The translations under genes and the position numbers were made by a program. The notes below the pieces were generated by a model. The model was not told the DNA's origin. It searched no databases and was given only the letters and a program-made list of their open reading frames with translations. A stretch of DNA of 8,191 bases. Source: an uncultured Verrucomicrobia subdivision 3 bacterium (GTDB taxonomy: Bacteria; Verrucomicrobiota; Verrucomicrobiia; Limisphaerales; UBA11358). Where the stretch lies: positions 1 through 8,191 of the forward strand of contig CAIOUK010000206.1 of NCBI GenBank assembly GCA_903861445.1. The letters are read 5' to 3'. Below, piece by piece: positions 1 through 5,700 of this stretch (within the stretch, counting starts at the first letter, position 1; the number at the start of each line of letters is the position of its first letter).

Positions 1-33
1 GCGGAGGTTTACGCGAAGGCGTGAATTAATTAT

Positions 34-621
34 TCAGCGCGGACTTTGCTTCGGAGCACTTGCTTGTAAAGATGTGATTAAATGAAAAATCTCTTTGGCA
101 TGAAGCATCTTTTTCAAATCAAGATTTGAAACAAAGTTCTGACACTTCGTTCCTTTTCTATAGGTCTTTCCAAATGACTTAAACAACTTTGAAAGGTCGT
201 GATGTGTAAACCGATAATGACATTTGAAATTACTTGGTTTACGGGACTGCTTTGGCGCTCTGAGAAACTTGTAAATGCCATCAATGTCCAAAAAGAACAA
301 TGATTCGCACATTAGGACAGCAACAACTGGAATAAGAGATTTGAACTGTGGATGTTTTTTAAGTTCTGACTCGCAAAGAGTGTGGTTGTAAGCAGGACAT
401 CCTAATCGTTCTTGGTCGATGCAAACATAAACATCAAATTCTCGGTCAGGATTATTATTTGCGTATTGGACTGATGCATCGACGATTTTCTTGTTGATAC
501 TAAAATTGCCATGCAAATTTTTGATATGCTTTGGGTGCGAACGGCAATGGTGATGAATTAGCAGCGAGTAAAATTCTTCTTCGGTTTCCCCTTCCACTAA
601 AATTAGCGCAACGCGACTCAT
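34..621 (-). CDS. TOPRIM-like DUF4276/RloB-type protein, probable effector partner of the adjacent ATPase
   Basis: This 195-residue protein opens with a short beta strand running into VEGETEEEFY (E10, G11, E14), the N-terminal acidic motif of TOPRIM-like DUF4276 and RloB proteins. A second hydrophobic strand ends in an acidic motif, VYVCIDQER (D69, E71). A third acidic position follows in VLMCESLFF (E106). The spacing fits a TOPRIM fold with metal-binding acids, which suggests a nuclease; this is inferred, not shown. The C-terminal half is basic and helical. It is the second gene of a minus-strand pair, starting 27 bp after the ATPase stop, so co-transcription is very likely. No clear Shine-Dalgarno precedes the ATG, but a six-codon mini-ORF ends in a TGA that overlaps this ATG. 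The exact family (DUF4276, RloB or a relative) is uncertain; pairing with an OLD/SMC-like ATPase points to phage or plasmid defence. Confidence 0.72.
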   Translation of the reverse strand: MSRVALILVEGETEEEFYSLLIHHHCRSHPKHIKNLHGNFSINKKIVDASVQYANNNPDREFDVYVCIDQERLGCPAYNHTLCESELKKHPQFKSLIPVVAVLMCESLFFLDIDGIYKFLRAPKQSRKPSNFKCHYRFTHHDLSKLFKSFGKTYRKGTKCQNFVSNLDLKKMLHAKEIFHLITSLQASAPKQSPR

Positions 622-648
622 CTTTGATGGTTGAACATTTCCCCGCTT

Positions 649-1917
649 TTATTTTGTGGCGTAATCAGTTTGTAACAGATCCCCGAAACTTAAAAAGCCT
701 CTGTTTAGTGCATCAAGCGCCTCTTTAATGTCCGAAACATTCTTGGTAGTGACAAAGCCATCGCCAACCGATCTCATTACAGAAACCTCCTCTGGTTTCA
801 TGGAGTTGAGAGAAACGGGGCTGTGAGTTGAGAAAAGAACAGTGTGTTCTTGGCTGAACTCGCGAAAGAGCCTAACGAGTTCAACTACAGCTTTTGGATG
901 CAAGTAGTTTTCTGGCTCTTCGAAAAGAGCTGCACCTCCCTTTTTTAGAACTGTAAAAAGGACTGTTAGGTATCCAAGAGCCACGGATGCACCCATTGAC
1001 AGTTCCCCGTATGTTAACAACCGCCCATGTTGCTTAGCCCAAATAAACTGTTTTCTTTCGACTGGACTTGCTACATCGGATTTTTTGTCTGGTTCATCTT
1101 CATATAGTGTTACACCGTCCAAGTCTACCAGTTGTTTCAACCACTGTTCGAAATCATCCCACTGAACCTTGTTTTTCTCGATTTCGCGTAAGAGATGGTA
1201 AGGGTCATACGCGGAAATGATCGAACCCGGTTGTTTTTCGGCGAATGGTTTGCGACGGAATTGGTAAATGTATTGTCTGAAAGACTCCGAATCTAAACGC
1301 ACCAAATCCGTTGTTAGCAAAGCTAGTCTGAATTGTGCTAGAACTGGGAAAGTATTCCGAAACTCGTCTGCTTCCCTGACTTCGAGCGCTTGGAGGGCAG
1401 ACATGTCTGACTTGCATTTGAAAGCGGTTTTAGTTCGCGGCGTTTTTCCGCCGAATACATTAACTTCTGCATCACCATTTCGCGTGAGCACAGTTTTCAC
1501 TATGCCCGATGCGCCTACTACTTTAGTTCGGATTGTCTCTGATGCTATTTTTGCGCCTTGAACTTGAAAAAAAGGTTTTTCATCAATAGCTATCGGATCG
1601 AGTCCGAGACTATATTCTACAAAATGTTGCACGCCTTCAATGGTAAGAAGACATTCAATGGTAAACCGAAAAGGTTTAATTCTATCTTTGATTTTTGAAA
1701 TAGGAAACCAAAGCCCATTTGGGCACGCCCCTACGTTTAGAATATTAGTTCGTTCTTCATCCGAACCAGAGTGAAGACCAGCAACAAACGGCAACACCTC
1801 CAGAAGGTTGGATTTGCCAGAACCATTGCATCCCGTGATTGCATGGACTTTATTTGGGGCAAAATCGCAATCCAAAAGGTTCTTGTAGCCGCTGATAAAA
1901 AGTCGGGTGATAATCAC
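649..1917 (-). CDS. AAA_21/OLD-like ATP-binding cassette ATPase
   Basis: This 422-residue protein has the full ABC/SMC-type ATPase set. The N-terminus (MIITRLFISGYKNL) is the usual first strand. The Walker A GCNGSGKS is at 29-36. A long central region of about 250 residues follows. The signature YGELSMG lies around 303-309, the Walker B LFEEPENYLHP at 331-341 and the switch histidine STHSP at H365. The EEPE form of Walker B, with Glu where many ABC proteins have Asp, is common in OLD-family and AAA_15/21 ATPases. No TOPRIM domain is fused at the C-terminus; that role may be supplied by the separate downstream gene. The start is GTG, since an in-frame stop lies four codons upstream (after three sense codons) and the N-terminus matches family starts; no clear ribosome site is seen. 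It probably senses or loads on DNA and controls the partner nuclease in a defence module. The locus is AT-richer than its neighbours, consistent with transfer. Confidence 0.93.
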   Translation of the reverse strand: MIITRLFISGYKNLLDCDFAPNKVHAITGCNGSGKSNLLEVLPFVAGLHSGSDEERTNILNVGACPNGLWFPISKIKDRIKPFRFTIECLLTIEGVQHFVEYSLGLDPIAIDEKPFFQVQGAKIASETIRTKVVGASGIVKTVLTRNGDAEVNVFGGKTPRTKTAFKCKSDMSALQALEVREADEFRNTFPVLAQFRLALLTTDLVRLDSESFRQYIYQFRRKPFAEKQPGSIISAYDPYHLLREIEKNKVQWDDFEQWLKQLVDLDGVTLYEDEPDKKSDVASPVERKQFIWAKQHGRLLTYGELSMGASVALGYLTVLFTVLKKGGAALFEEPENYLHPKAVVELVRLFREFSQEHTVLFSTHSPVSLNSMKPEEVSVMRSVGDGFVTTKNVSDIKEALDALNRGFLSFGDLLQTDYATK

Positions 1918-1929
1918 AATTTTACATTA

Positions 1930-1960
1930 TTTATGCTTTGTTTGCCGGAAACCTTGTCAA
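1930..1960 (-). promoter_or_regulatory. Possible promoter of the ATPase/TOPRIM operon
   Basis: Reading leftward, a perfect TTGACA (1960-1955) is followed after 19 bp by CATAAA (1935-1930), which has four of six consensus bases. Spacing is longer than ideal. If used, transcription would begin only a few bases before the GTG at 1917, giving a nearly leaderless message, which would fit the missing Shine-Dalgarno. This is a weak, pattern-only call. Confidence 0.25.
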
Positions 1961-2048
1961 TTAATACTCCTTTACCGGATGAATGCAACAAATATCGCGT
2001 CGCATTTAGATTGACCTGCGCTTGTGGCAGCCCAAAATCAAGAACATC

Positions 2049-2615
2049 ATGAAGAGTAATAAAACGGAATTGTCCCCCAAACAACGCGACGAGTTGCTGG
2101 CCGCGTTGAAAGCCCGGTTTGAAAAGCACATGACCCGTCACCCAGGTTTCGTGTGGGCCAAGGTGCAGGCGCGGTTGGAGGCCAAGCCGGACAAGCTGTG
2201 GTCGCTCGCGGAAATGGAACGCACCGGCGGCGAGCCGGATGTCGTCGGTCAGGATAAAAAGTCGGGCGAGTTCGTCTTCATGGATTGTTCCGCGCAAAGT
2301 CCCAAGGGCCGCGTCAGTTTTTGCTATGACCGCGCGGCGTTGGATGCGCGCAAGGAACACAAACCCAAAAACTGCGTCATGGATATGGCGGCGGACATGG
2401 GCGTGGCGGTGTTGACGGAGGAGGAATATTTCACGCTGCAAAAGCTGGGCGAGTTCGACACGAAGTCGTCGAGCTGGCTGAAAACGCCGGCGGAAATCCG
2501 CAAACTCGGCGGCGCGATTTACGGTGATCGCCGTTACGGTCGCGTCTTCATCGGTCACAACGGCGCGGAGTCTTATTACAGCGGCCGGGGTTTCCGGGGT
2601 TCGCTCAAGGTTTAA
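2049..2615 (+). CDS. DUF4256 family protein
   Basis: This 188-residue soluble protein is recognisable along its whole length as DUF4256. Conserved blocks in order are the helix LLAALKARFEKHMTRHPGF (16-34), the block SLAEMERTGGEPDVVG (52-67), MDCSAQSPKGRVSFCYDR (78-95), the TEEEYFTLQKLGEFDTKSSS stretch (123-142), TPAEIRKLGGAIYGDRRYGR (146-165) and the C-terminal HNGAESYYSGRGFRGSLKV (170-188). The family has no established function; the conserved Asp, Arg and His residues hint at an enzyme, but none is assigned. I prefer the ATG at 2049 over a TTG at 2022, because family members begin close to this point and the nine extra residues add nothing conserved. No strong Shine-Dalgarno is present. It is transcribed divergently from the ATPase with about 130 bp between them, is GC-richer than that operon, and is likely a resident chromosomal gene. 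Confidence 0.93.
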   Translation: MKSNKTELSPKQRDELLAALKARFEKHMTRHPGFVWAKVQARLEAKPDKLWSLAEMERTGGEPDVVGQDKKSGEFVFMDCSAQSPKGRVSFCYDRAALDARKEHKPKNCVMDMAADMGVAVLTEEEYFTLQKLGEFDTKSSSWLKTPAEIRKLGGAIYGDRRYGRVFIGHNGAESYYSGRGFRGSLKV

Positions 2616-2620
2616 TCGCA

Positions 2621-2679
2621 GACACGAATGGCACTAATTAACACGAATTGAATTGGTGGAAATTCGTGAAATTCGTGTC
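2621..2679. repeat. Compound inverted repeat with CACGAATT/AATTCGTG arms
   Basis: Outer arms GACACGAAT (2621-2629) and ATTCGTGTC (2671-2679) are exact reverse complements. Nested inside, CACGAATT (2642-2649) and AATTCGTG (2661-2668) are also exact complements around an 11-nt loop. Equally, each arm type is a direct repeat (two ACACGAAT, two ATTCGTG). It begins six bases after the DUF4256 stop, so the RNA hairpin could end or stabilise that transcript, though there is no T-run. The arrangement looks like a dispersed REP-type intergenic element; I recall similar AATTCGTG repeats in verrucomicrobial genomes but cannot verify copy number here. Confidence 0.75.
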
Positions 2680-2780
2680 TATCCGGCGGGCGGGCGGTTC
2701 TATTCCACTGGCAAACCAGTAAAATCCCCAAAAAACGCAAAAAATCGTCATTTTGGGTCGTTTTCACCCAAGACCATGAA

Positions 2781-3005
2781 GGTTTGATATTAAAGTGTCA
2801 TACTTTGACATCAAACCACGATACTTTGATATCAAAGTGCTACGGTTGGACATCAAACCATGACGGTCGGATATCAAAGTGTCTCGGTCTGGTATTGAAC
2901 CGACGACTTTGACATCAGACCATGACACTTTGATGTTCAAGTATGACGGTTTGGCATCCAACCGTGAGGGTTTTGTCTTCAAGGGGCACGAAAGGATATT
3001 CAGGT
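2781..3005. repeat. Tandem array of 21-bp palindromic units (about ten clear copies)
   Basis: The units start at 2781, 2802, 2823, 2844, 2865, 2886, 2906, 2927, 2948 and 2969. Each is a 16-bp imperfect palindrome plus a spacer of usually 5 bp. The cleanest is ACTTTGATATCAAAGT at 2823-2838. Half-sites come in two forms, ACTTTGA/TCAAAGT and GGTTTGA/TCAAACC, combined freely. The commonest spacer is ATGAC (2860, 2922, 2943), and GTCAT at 2797 is its reverse complement. The unit at 2886 is 20 bp, having lost one spacer base. A degenerate copy (2990-3005) extends the right edge, and the bases ending in AGACCATGAA (2771-2780) look like a decayed copy on the left. It fills the gap between the DUF4256 gene and the convergent transporter gene. 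It is not a CRISPR, since there are no long unique spacers, and it is probably not coding. Confidence 0.9.
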
Positions 3006-3066
3006 ATTACGGATGAGTGAAATGGAAACCTCCACCTTTTGGCGCAAGGTCATGCCCTGTTTGATT

Positions 3067-3807
3067 TCAAAACAGCAGCTTGAGCGCGGCCAAAATGGTG
3101 AAGACCAGCACCATGATTTCAAAGGCTGATTGGTTGATATGCTTCAGGATCACCGGTCCCAACAACGCCCCCGGCACCATGGGTAGCAGCAGAACGGCAT
3201 CCATCCGGAGCGAGTCGGCGGTGATCAAGTCCAAGTGCAGACTGAAGGGGACTTTGAAAACATTGACGAGCAGGAAAAACCACGCGCCGGTGCCCACGAG
3301 CGCAAGTTTCGGCAGGCCGACCGCCATTAGGTAAAGCAGCATCAAGGGGCCAGCGGCGTTGGCGGTCATGGTCGCAAAACCGGCGACGATGCCGGTGAGC
3401 GCCACAAACCACCCGGTATGCGGCAGTGTGGCGGCCAGATCATCCGATTGGCGACGACGCCAAAAATGCAACGCCACCATGACGAGCAGAATTCCGCCGA
3501 TGGATTGTTGCGCATCGGTGTTGCTGAATTTGCCCAGCGCAAAACAGCCCAGAAAAATTCCAAGCACTACCCAAGGAAATAATTTCCAGAGCTGACTCCA
3601 GTCGGCGTGCTTGCGAAAGAAAGCCACGCCAAAAAAATCCGCGCAGATGAGCAGCGGTAGCAAGGCACCGGTGGAATCGCGCGCCGGCAGCGCGTTGGCG
3701 AACAGCGCCACAGGCAGGATGCCCAGACCGGCGATGCCCGTCTTGGATAAGCCGGTGAAGAAAGCGCCGGTGGCCAGCAACGCCCATTGCCAATTTTCCA
3801 GATGCAC
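3067..3807 (-). CDS. TauE/SafE family membrane permease (probable sulfite/organosulfonate or other anion exporter)
   Basis: This 246-residue, very hydrophobic inner-membrane protein is of standard length for PF01925. The first half carries the family motif TGLSKTGIAGLG (18-29), then ALPARDSTGALLPLLICADFF (39-59) and a cytosolic basic loop FRKHADW (64-70). The second half repeats the pattern as TGIVAGFATMTANAAGP (138-154). About seven to eight membrane segments are visible, with basic loops such as WRRR (116-119). The family exports sulfite, sulfoacetate or related anions in some members, but most members, including this one, have no known substrate. The start is GTG; an in-frame stop lies three codons upstream, so no longer start is possible. 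It sits 56 bp downstream of a small orphan on the same strand and may share its transcript. No sulfur-metabolism genes are nearby. Confidence 0.93.
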   Translation of the reverse strand: MHLENWQWALLATGAFFTGLSKTGIAGLGILPVALFANALPARDSTGALLPLLICADFFGVAFFRKHADWSQLWKLFPWVVLGIFLGCFALGKFSNTDAQQSIGGILLVMVALHFWRRRQSDDLAATLPHTGWFVALTGIVAGFATMTANAAGPLMLLYLMAVGLPKLALVGTGAWFFLLVNVFKVPFSLHLDLITADSLRMDAVLLLPMVPGALLGPVILKHINQSAFEIMVLVFTILAALKLLF

Positions 3808-3863
3808 AGGCCGTTATCTTGCCAAGCTTCGGGAAGTCAGTCCCGTAGAATCTGCAGATGAGG

Positions 3864-4052
3864 TCAGCCCCAAGCCGCGAGAATTGCTTCCGCCTTCACG
3901 ACTTGGTCCGGCGCGCCGGTAAAGTTGAAGAGGAATTTTCCTGAGCGGCGGGTGACCAGAATCTTGATGGTGTCCAGACCGCTGGCAGTCATCCGGAAGC
4001 GGAGTTGTTTGTTGATTTCACGGAATCCGTGTTGTTGGAGGCTATTGCGCAT
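3864..4052 (-). CDS. Small hypothetical protein (62 residues)
   Basis: The family is not recognised. The reading frame has an ATG start and GC-rich third positions like the neighbouring genes, and it reads like a folded small domain. A charged N-terminal helix (1-16) leads to alternating hydrophobic strands (QLRFRMTASGLDTIKILVTR and GKFLFNFTG). A C-terminal helix follows, PDQVVKAEAILAAWG. This pattern suggests a small alpha/beta fold. There is no signal peptide or membrane segment. It lies on the same strand as the TauE/SafE gene and 56 bp upstream, so the two may be co-transcribed. No strong ribosome site is seen. It could also be a remnant of a longer gene; an overlapping plus-strand frame (4005-4190) is less protein-like. 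Confidence 0.45.
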   Translation of the reverse strand: MRNSLQQHGFREINKQLRFRMTASGLDTIKILVTRRSGKFLFNFTGAPDQVVKAEAILAAWG

Positions 4053-4158
4053 GCTGGAGCTTCAGGGCAGGGCGACCACATAGCAATGTTATACGCCGTT
4101 TATTTACTTACGGCACAGATGATGGCAACAGCGCGCAAAACCAATGTTGCAATTCACG

Positions 4159-4175
4159 ATCTGCGCAATCTGCGC
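4159..4175. repeat. Short direct repeat ATCTGCGC x2
   Basis: ATCTGCGC occurs at 4159-4166 and again at 4168-4175 with one base between. It lies in the 194-bp gap between the small orphan and the tRNA gene, in which I see no other gene. It resembles fragments of dispersed intergenic repeats but is too short to assign. Confidence 0.3.
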
Positions 4176-4246
4176 TTGCGGTCATTGTGAACTTTCTGAT
4201 AGCTTTTACGTTCGTTGGTAACGCATAGTGCTGCTTAATTCAGGTT

Positions 4247-4323
4247 GCACCCATAGCTCAATTGGATAGAGCGGCTGACTACGGATCAGCAGGTTAGAGG
4301 TTCAACTCCTCTTGGGTGCACCA
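4247..4323 (+). tRNA. tRNA-Arg (anticodon ACG)
   Basis: A complete cloverleaf is visible. The acceptor stem GCACCCA (4247-4253) pairs with TGGGTGC (4313-4319). The D stem is GCTC/GAGC (4256-4259, 4269-4272). The anticodon stem GCTGA/TCAGC (4274-4278, 4286-4290) encloses the loop CTACGGA with anticodon ACG at 4281-4283. The T stem AGAGG/CCTCT has the loop TTCAACT. The discriminator is A and CCA is encoded at 4321-4323. A34 should be converted to inosine, letting this tRNA read CGU, CGC and CGA. It stands alone, without other tRNA genes in the window. Confidence 0.97.
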
Positions 4324-4346
4324 CTTCAAACCCTTTGTAAATCAAT

Positions 4347-4370
4347 GATTTTATGAGGACTCCTAAAATC
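4347..4370 (+). terminator. Inverted repeat downstream of the tRNA, possible transcript end
   Basis: GATTTTA (4347-4353) and TAAAATC (4364-4370) are exact complements around a 10-base centre that itself holds GAG/CTC, so nearly the whole element is symmetrical. A second small inverted repeat, AAATCA-A-TGATTT (4339-4351), overlaps its left edge. The stem is AT-rich and no strong T-run follows, so an intrinsic terminator is only possible; its place 24 bp after the tRNA CCA is suggestive. Confidence 0.25.
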
Positions 4371-4393
4371 TTCTGAATCCCTGAAAAAAGCGC

Positions 4394-4414
4394 TTTAGTC
4401 CATATTTTAGTCCA
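4394..4414. repeat. Tandem TTTAGTCCA repeat beside tRNA-Arg
   Basis: TTTAGTCCA is present at 4394-4402 and 4406-4414, a 12-bp period. A further inverted repeat GTCCA/TGGAC lies at 4438-4442 and 4450-4454, reusing the same GTCCA core, and AAAGCGCTTT at 4387-4396 is a perfect palindrome. The rest of 4324-4642 holds no gene that I can support; it is AT-rich toward 4530-4560. Repeats beside a tRNA 3' end can mark an integration site, but no integrase or duplicated tRNA end is visible here. Confidence 0.4.
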
Positions 4415-4642
4415 CGACTATGTGTCCTTTTTCCTTCGTCCATCCGAAATGGACTGGCGGCTGGAATTCCTCGCAGGGGAAAAGCACCGGTTCTTTTTTG
4501 GAAAACTTTTAGAGAAATCGGCGAGGATTTAAAAACAAAAAAAGGTTGCTATTTACCAAAATGCGGAATAACAATGGCACACAATTCAGAAGTTGTCCGT
4601 AAAAACGTTTCAATCAGAGGTAAACGAATTTTTCAAACACAC

Positions 4643-4647
4643 AGGAG
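4643..4647 (+). promoter_or_regulatory. Shine-Dalgarno AGGAG setting the start at 4655
   Basis: AGGAG lies seven bases before the ATG at 4655. It selects this ATG over the in-frame ATG at 4574, and the resulting protein starts with a normal signal peptide. It is the only strong ribosome site in the three-gene cassette. Confidence 0.75.
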
Positions 4648-4654
4648 CTGTCTT

Positions 4655-5668
4655 ATGACGTATCGTAGCCGTTTCGGCACCATTCTGGGGTTGGTTTTTC
4701 TCTTGCAGTCACTCGCCAGCCAAATCGGTTCGGCCCAAACCACCCGCACCCAGACCATTCAGTTGCACCAAGGCTGGAATGCTATATTTCTCCAAGTGAA
4801 TCCGGCCACGCCCGTGCCGGCTGATTGTTTTCAGGGCACGCCGGTTACCATGTCGGCGGCTTTTACGGGAGCCGACAAGTCGCTCCAGTTCAGCAAAAAT
4901 CGCTCCATCGGCAACTTGGCCTCGCAAAACGGCTGGGATGTGTGGTATGCCTCCAGCCGACCGGACGCGTTTCTCACCAGTTTTTTTCAATTTGCCGGCG
5001 GCAAACCTTACCTGATTTACGCGAGCAATAATTACACATGGACAGTGAGTGGTAGTGTCGTGCCGGCCACGATCAAGTGGCGCCCCAATGCCTTCACTCT
5101 GGTCGGTTTTTGTTTGGATGCCAGTTCCCCGCCGACGTTTGACCAGTTCTTTGCCGGTTCACCAGCGCATCATCCCTACCAGATTTTCCATTTGGTGAAT
5201 GACGCTTGGGCCAAGGTGGACAATGCTCAAACCACGCAAATGAATTCGGGCGAAGCCTATTGGATTTACTGCAATGGTAGTTCTGACTATCAGGGACCGC
5301 TGACCGTCAGCGCGCCTAATCCCAGCAATTTTTCCGTGAACGGCACAACTTCGGCGGGCATCCTCTTGCAAAATAATTCTCCCAATCCACTGAACGTGCA
5401 GGTGAAAAACCTCGCCGGCGGCGCCCAACTGCCGTTGGCGTATCAACTGCGGGCAGTAACGGACACGAATGTCGTGACCACCACACTTGATCTGCCGGAT
5501 ACTTATGCGTTGCCGTCCTTCAATGCCGGCGAGAAGCGCGGGCTGTGGCTGACGGTGCGGCCGGAACGGATGACGACCGCAACCCGGACCGGGCTCCTCG
5601 AGATAACGACTGATTTGGGGACACAGTTCTGGTTGCCGGTGACGGCCAACCGTTCCAGCACCCAATAG
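4655..5668 (+). CDS. Secreted beta-rich protein with GWN-type module
   Basis: This 337-residue exported protein has a signal peptide: basic start MTYRSRF, hydrophobic core to about residue 20, and likely cleavage after GSA (27). The mature protein begins with TIQLHQGWNAIFLQVNP (34-50). Later come an aromatic stretch around DVWYASSRPDAF and a GEAYWIY motif (A201-Y205). This GWN-to-YW(I/V) layout recalls the beta modules of bacterial surface proteins that contain 'GWNLIS...GYWV' repeats. From about 225 to the end it looks like an Ig-like or beta-sandwich region, with a gap-free LWLTVRPERM segment. No catalytic motif is recognised. It is first in a cassette, 32 bp ahead of the next secreted-protein gene. 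An in-frame ATG at 4574 would add 27 residues ahead of the signal peptide and is disfavoured. The function is unknown; a surface or extracellular structural or binding role is inferred. Confidence 0.87.
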   Translation: MTYRSRFGTILGLVFLLQSLASQIGSAQTTRTQTIQLHQGWNAIFLQVNPATPVPADCFQGTPVTMSAAFTGADKSLQFSKNRSIGNLASQNGWDVWYASSRPDAFLTSFFQFAGGKPYLIYASNNYTWTVSGSVVPATIKWRPNAFTLVGFCLDASSPPTFDQFFAGSPAHHPYQIFHLVNDAWAKVDNAQTTQMNSGEAYWIYCNGSSDYQGPLTVSAPNPSNFSVNGTTSAGILLQNNSPNPLNVQVKNLAGGAQLPLAYQLRAVTDTNVVTTTLDLPDTYALPSFNAGEKRGLWLTVRPERMTTATRTGLLEITTDLGTQFWLPVTANRSSTQ

Positions 5669-5700
5669 GCCGTGAACAACAACCTTCAATAAATCAAATC

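Noticed and set aside
1..33. Partial gene at the left edge
   Set aside because: Only 33 bases lie beyond the TOPRIM-like stop codon; no frame or motif can be supported.
34..1917. Calling the operon PARIS, Gabija or a specific named system
   Set aside because: The ATPase fits several systems, but the effector shows no clear DUF4435, UvrD-like or HNH features; naming would go beyond the evidence.
2022..2048. TTG start extending the DUF4256 protein by nine residues
   Set aside because: There is no ribosome site and no conserved residues in the extension; the ATG at 2049 suits the family.
1914..2558. 214-residue frame on the minus strand opposite the DUF4256 gene
   Set aside because: It is rich in Arg, His and Leu as expected of an antisense shadow, and the plus-strand frame matches a known family along its whole length.
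2707..2720. ACTGG-CAAA-CCAGT hairpin as a terminator of the DUF4256 transcript
   Set aside because: It has a five-base stem and is followed by A-runs rather than T-runs on the plus strand.
2764..2982. 72-residue minus-strand frame with seven-residue repeats
   Set aside because: It is a by-product of the 21-bp array; the repeat phase shifts at the one-base loss near 2902-2905, and the DNA palindrome is what is kept.
2781..2989. CRISPR array
   Set aside because: The period is only 21 bp, spacers are 4-5 bp and mostly similar, and no cas genes are present.
3034..3050. ACCTT/AAGGT hairpin downstream of the TauE/SafE gene as a terminator
   Set aside because: It has a five-base stem with a seven-base loop and no T-run on the transcribed strand; too weak to call.
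4005..4190. 61-residue plus-strand frame before the tRNA
   Set aside because: It has no domain-like pattern and overlaps the more plausible minus-strand orphan; part of it covers the ATCTGCGC repeat.
4574..4654. Upstream ATG start for the first secreted protein
   Set aside because: It would place 27 polar residues ahead of the signal peptide; the ATG at 4655 has AGGAG seven bases upstream.
5159..5689. 176-residue antisense frame within the first secreted-protein gene
   Set aside because: It is Arg/His-rich antisense composition opposite a gene with a signal peptide, Shine-Dalgarno and clear modules.
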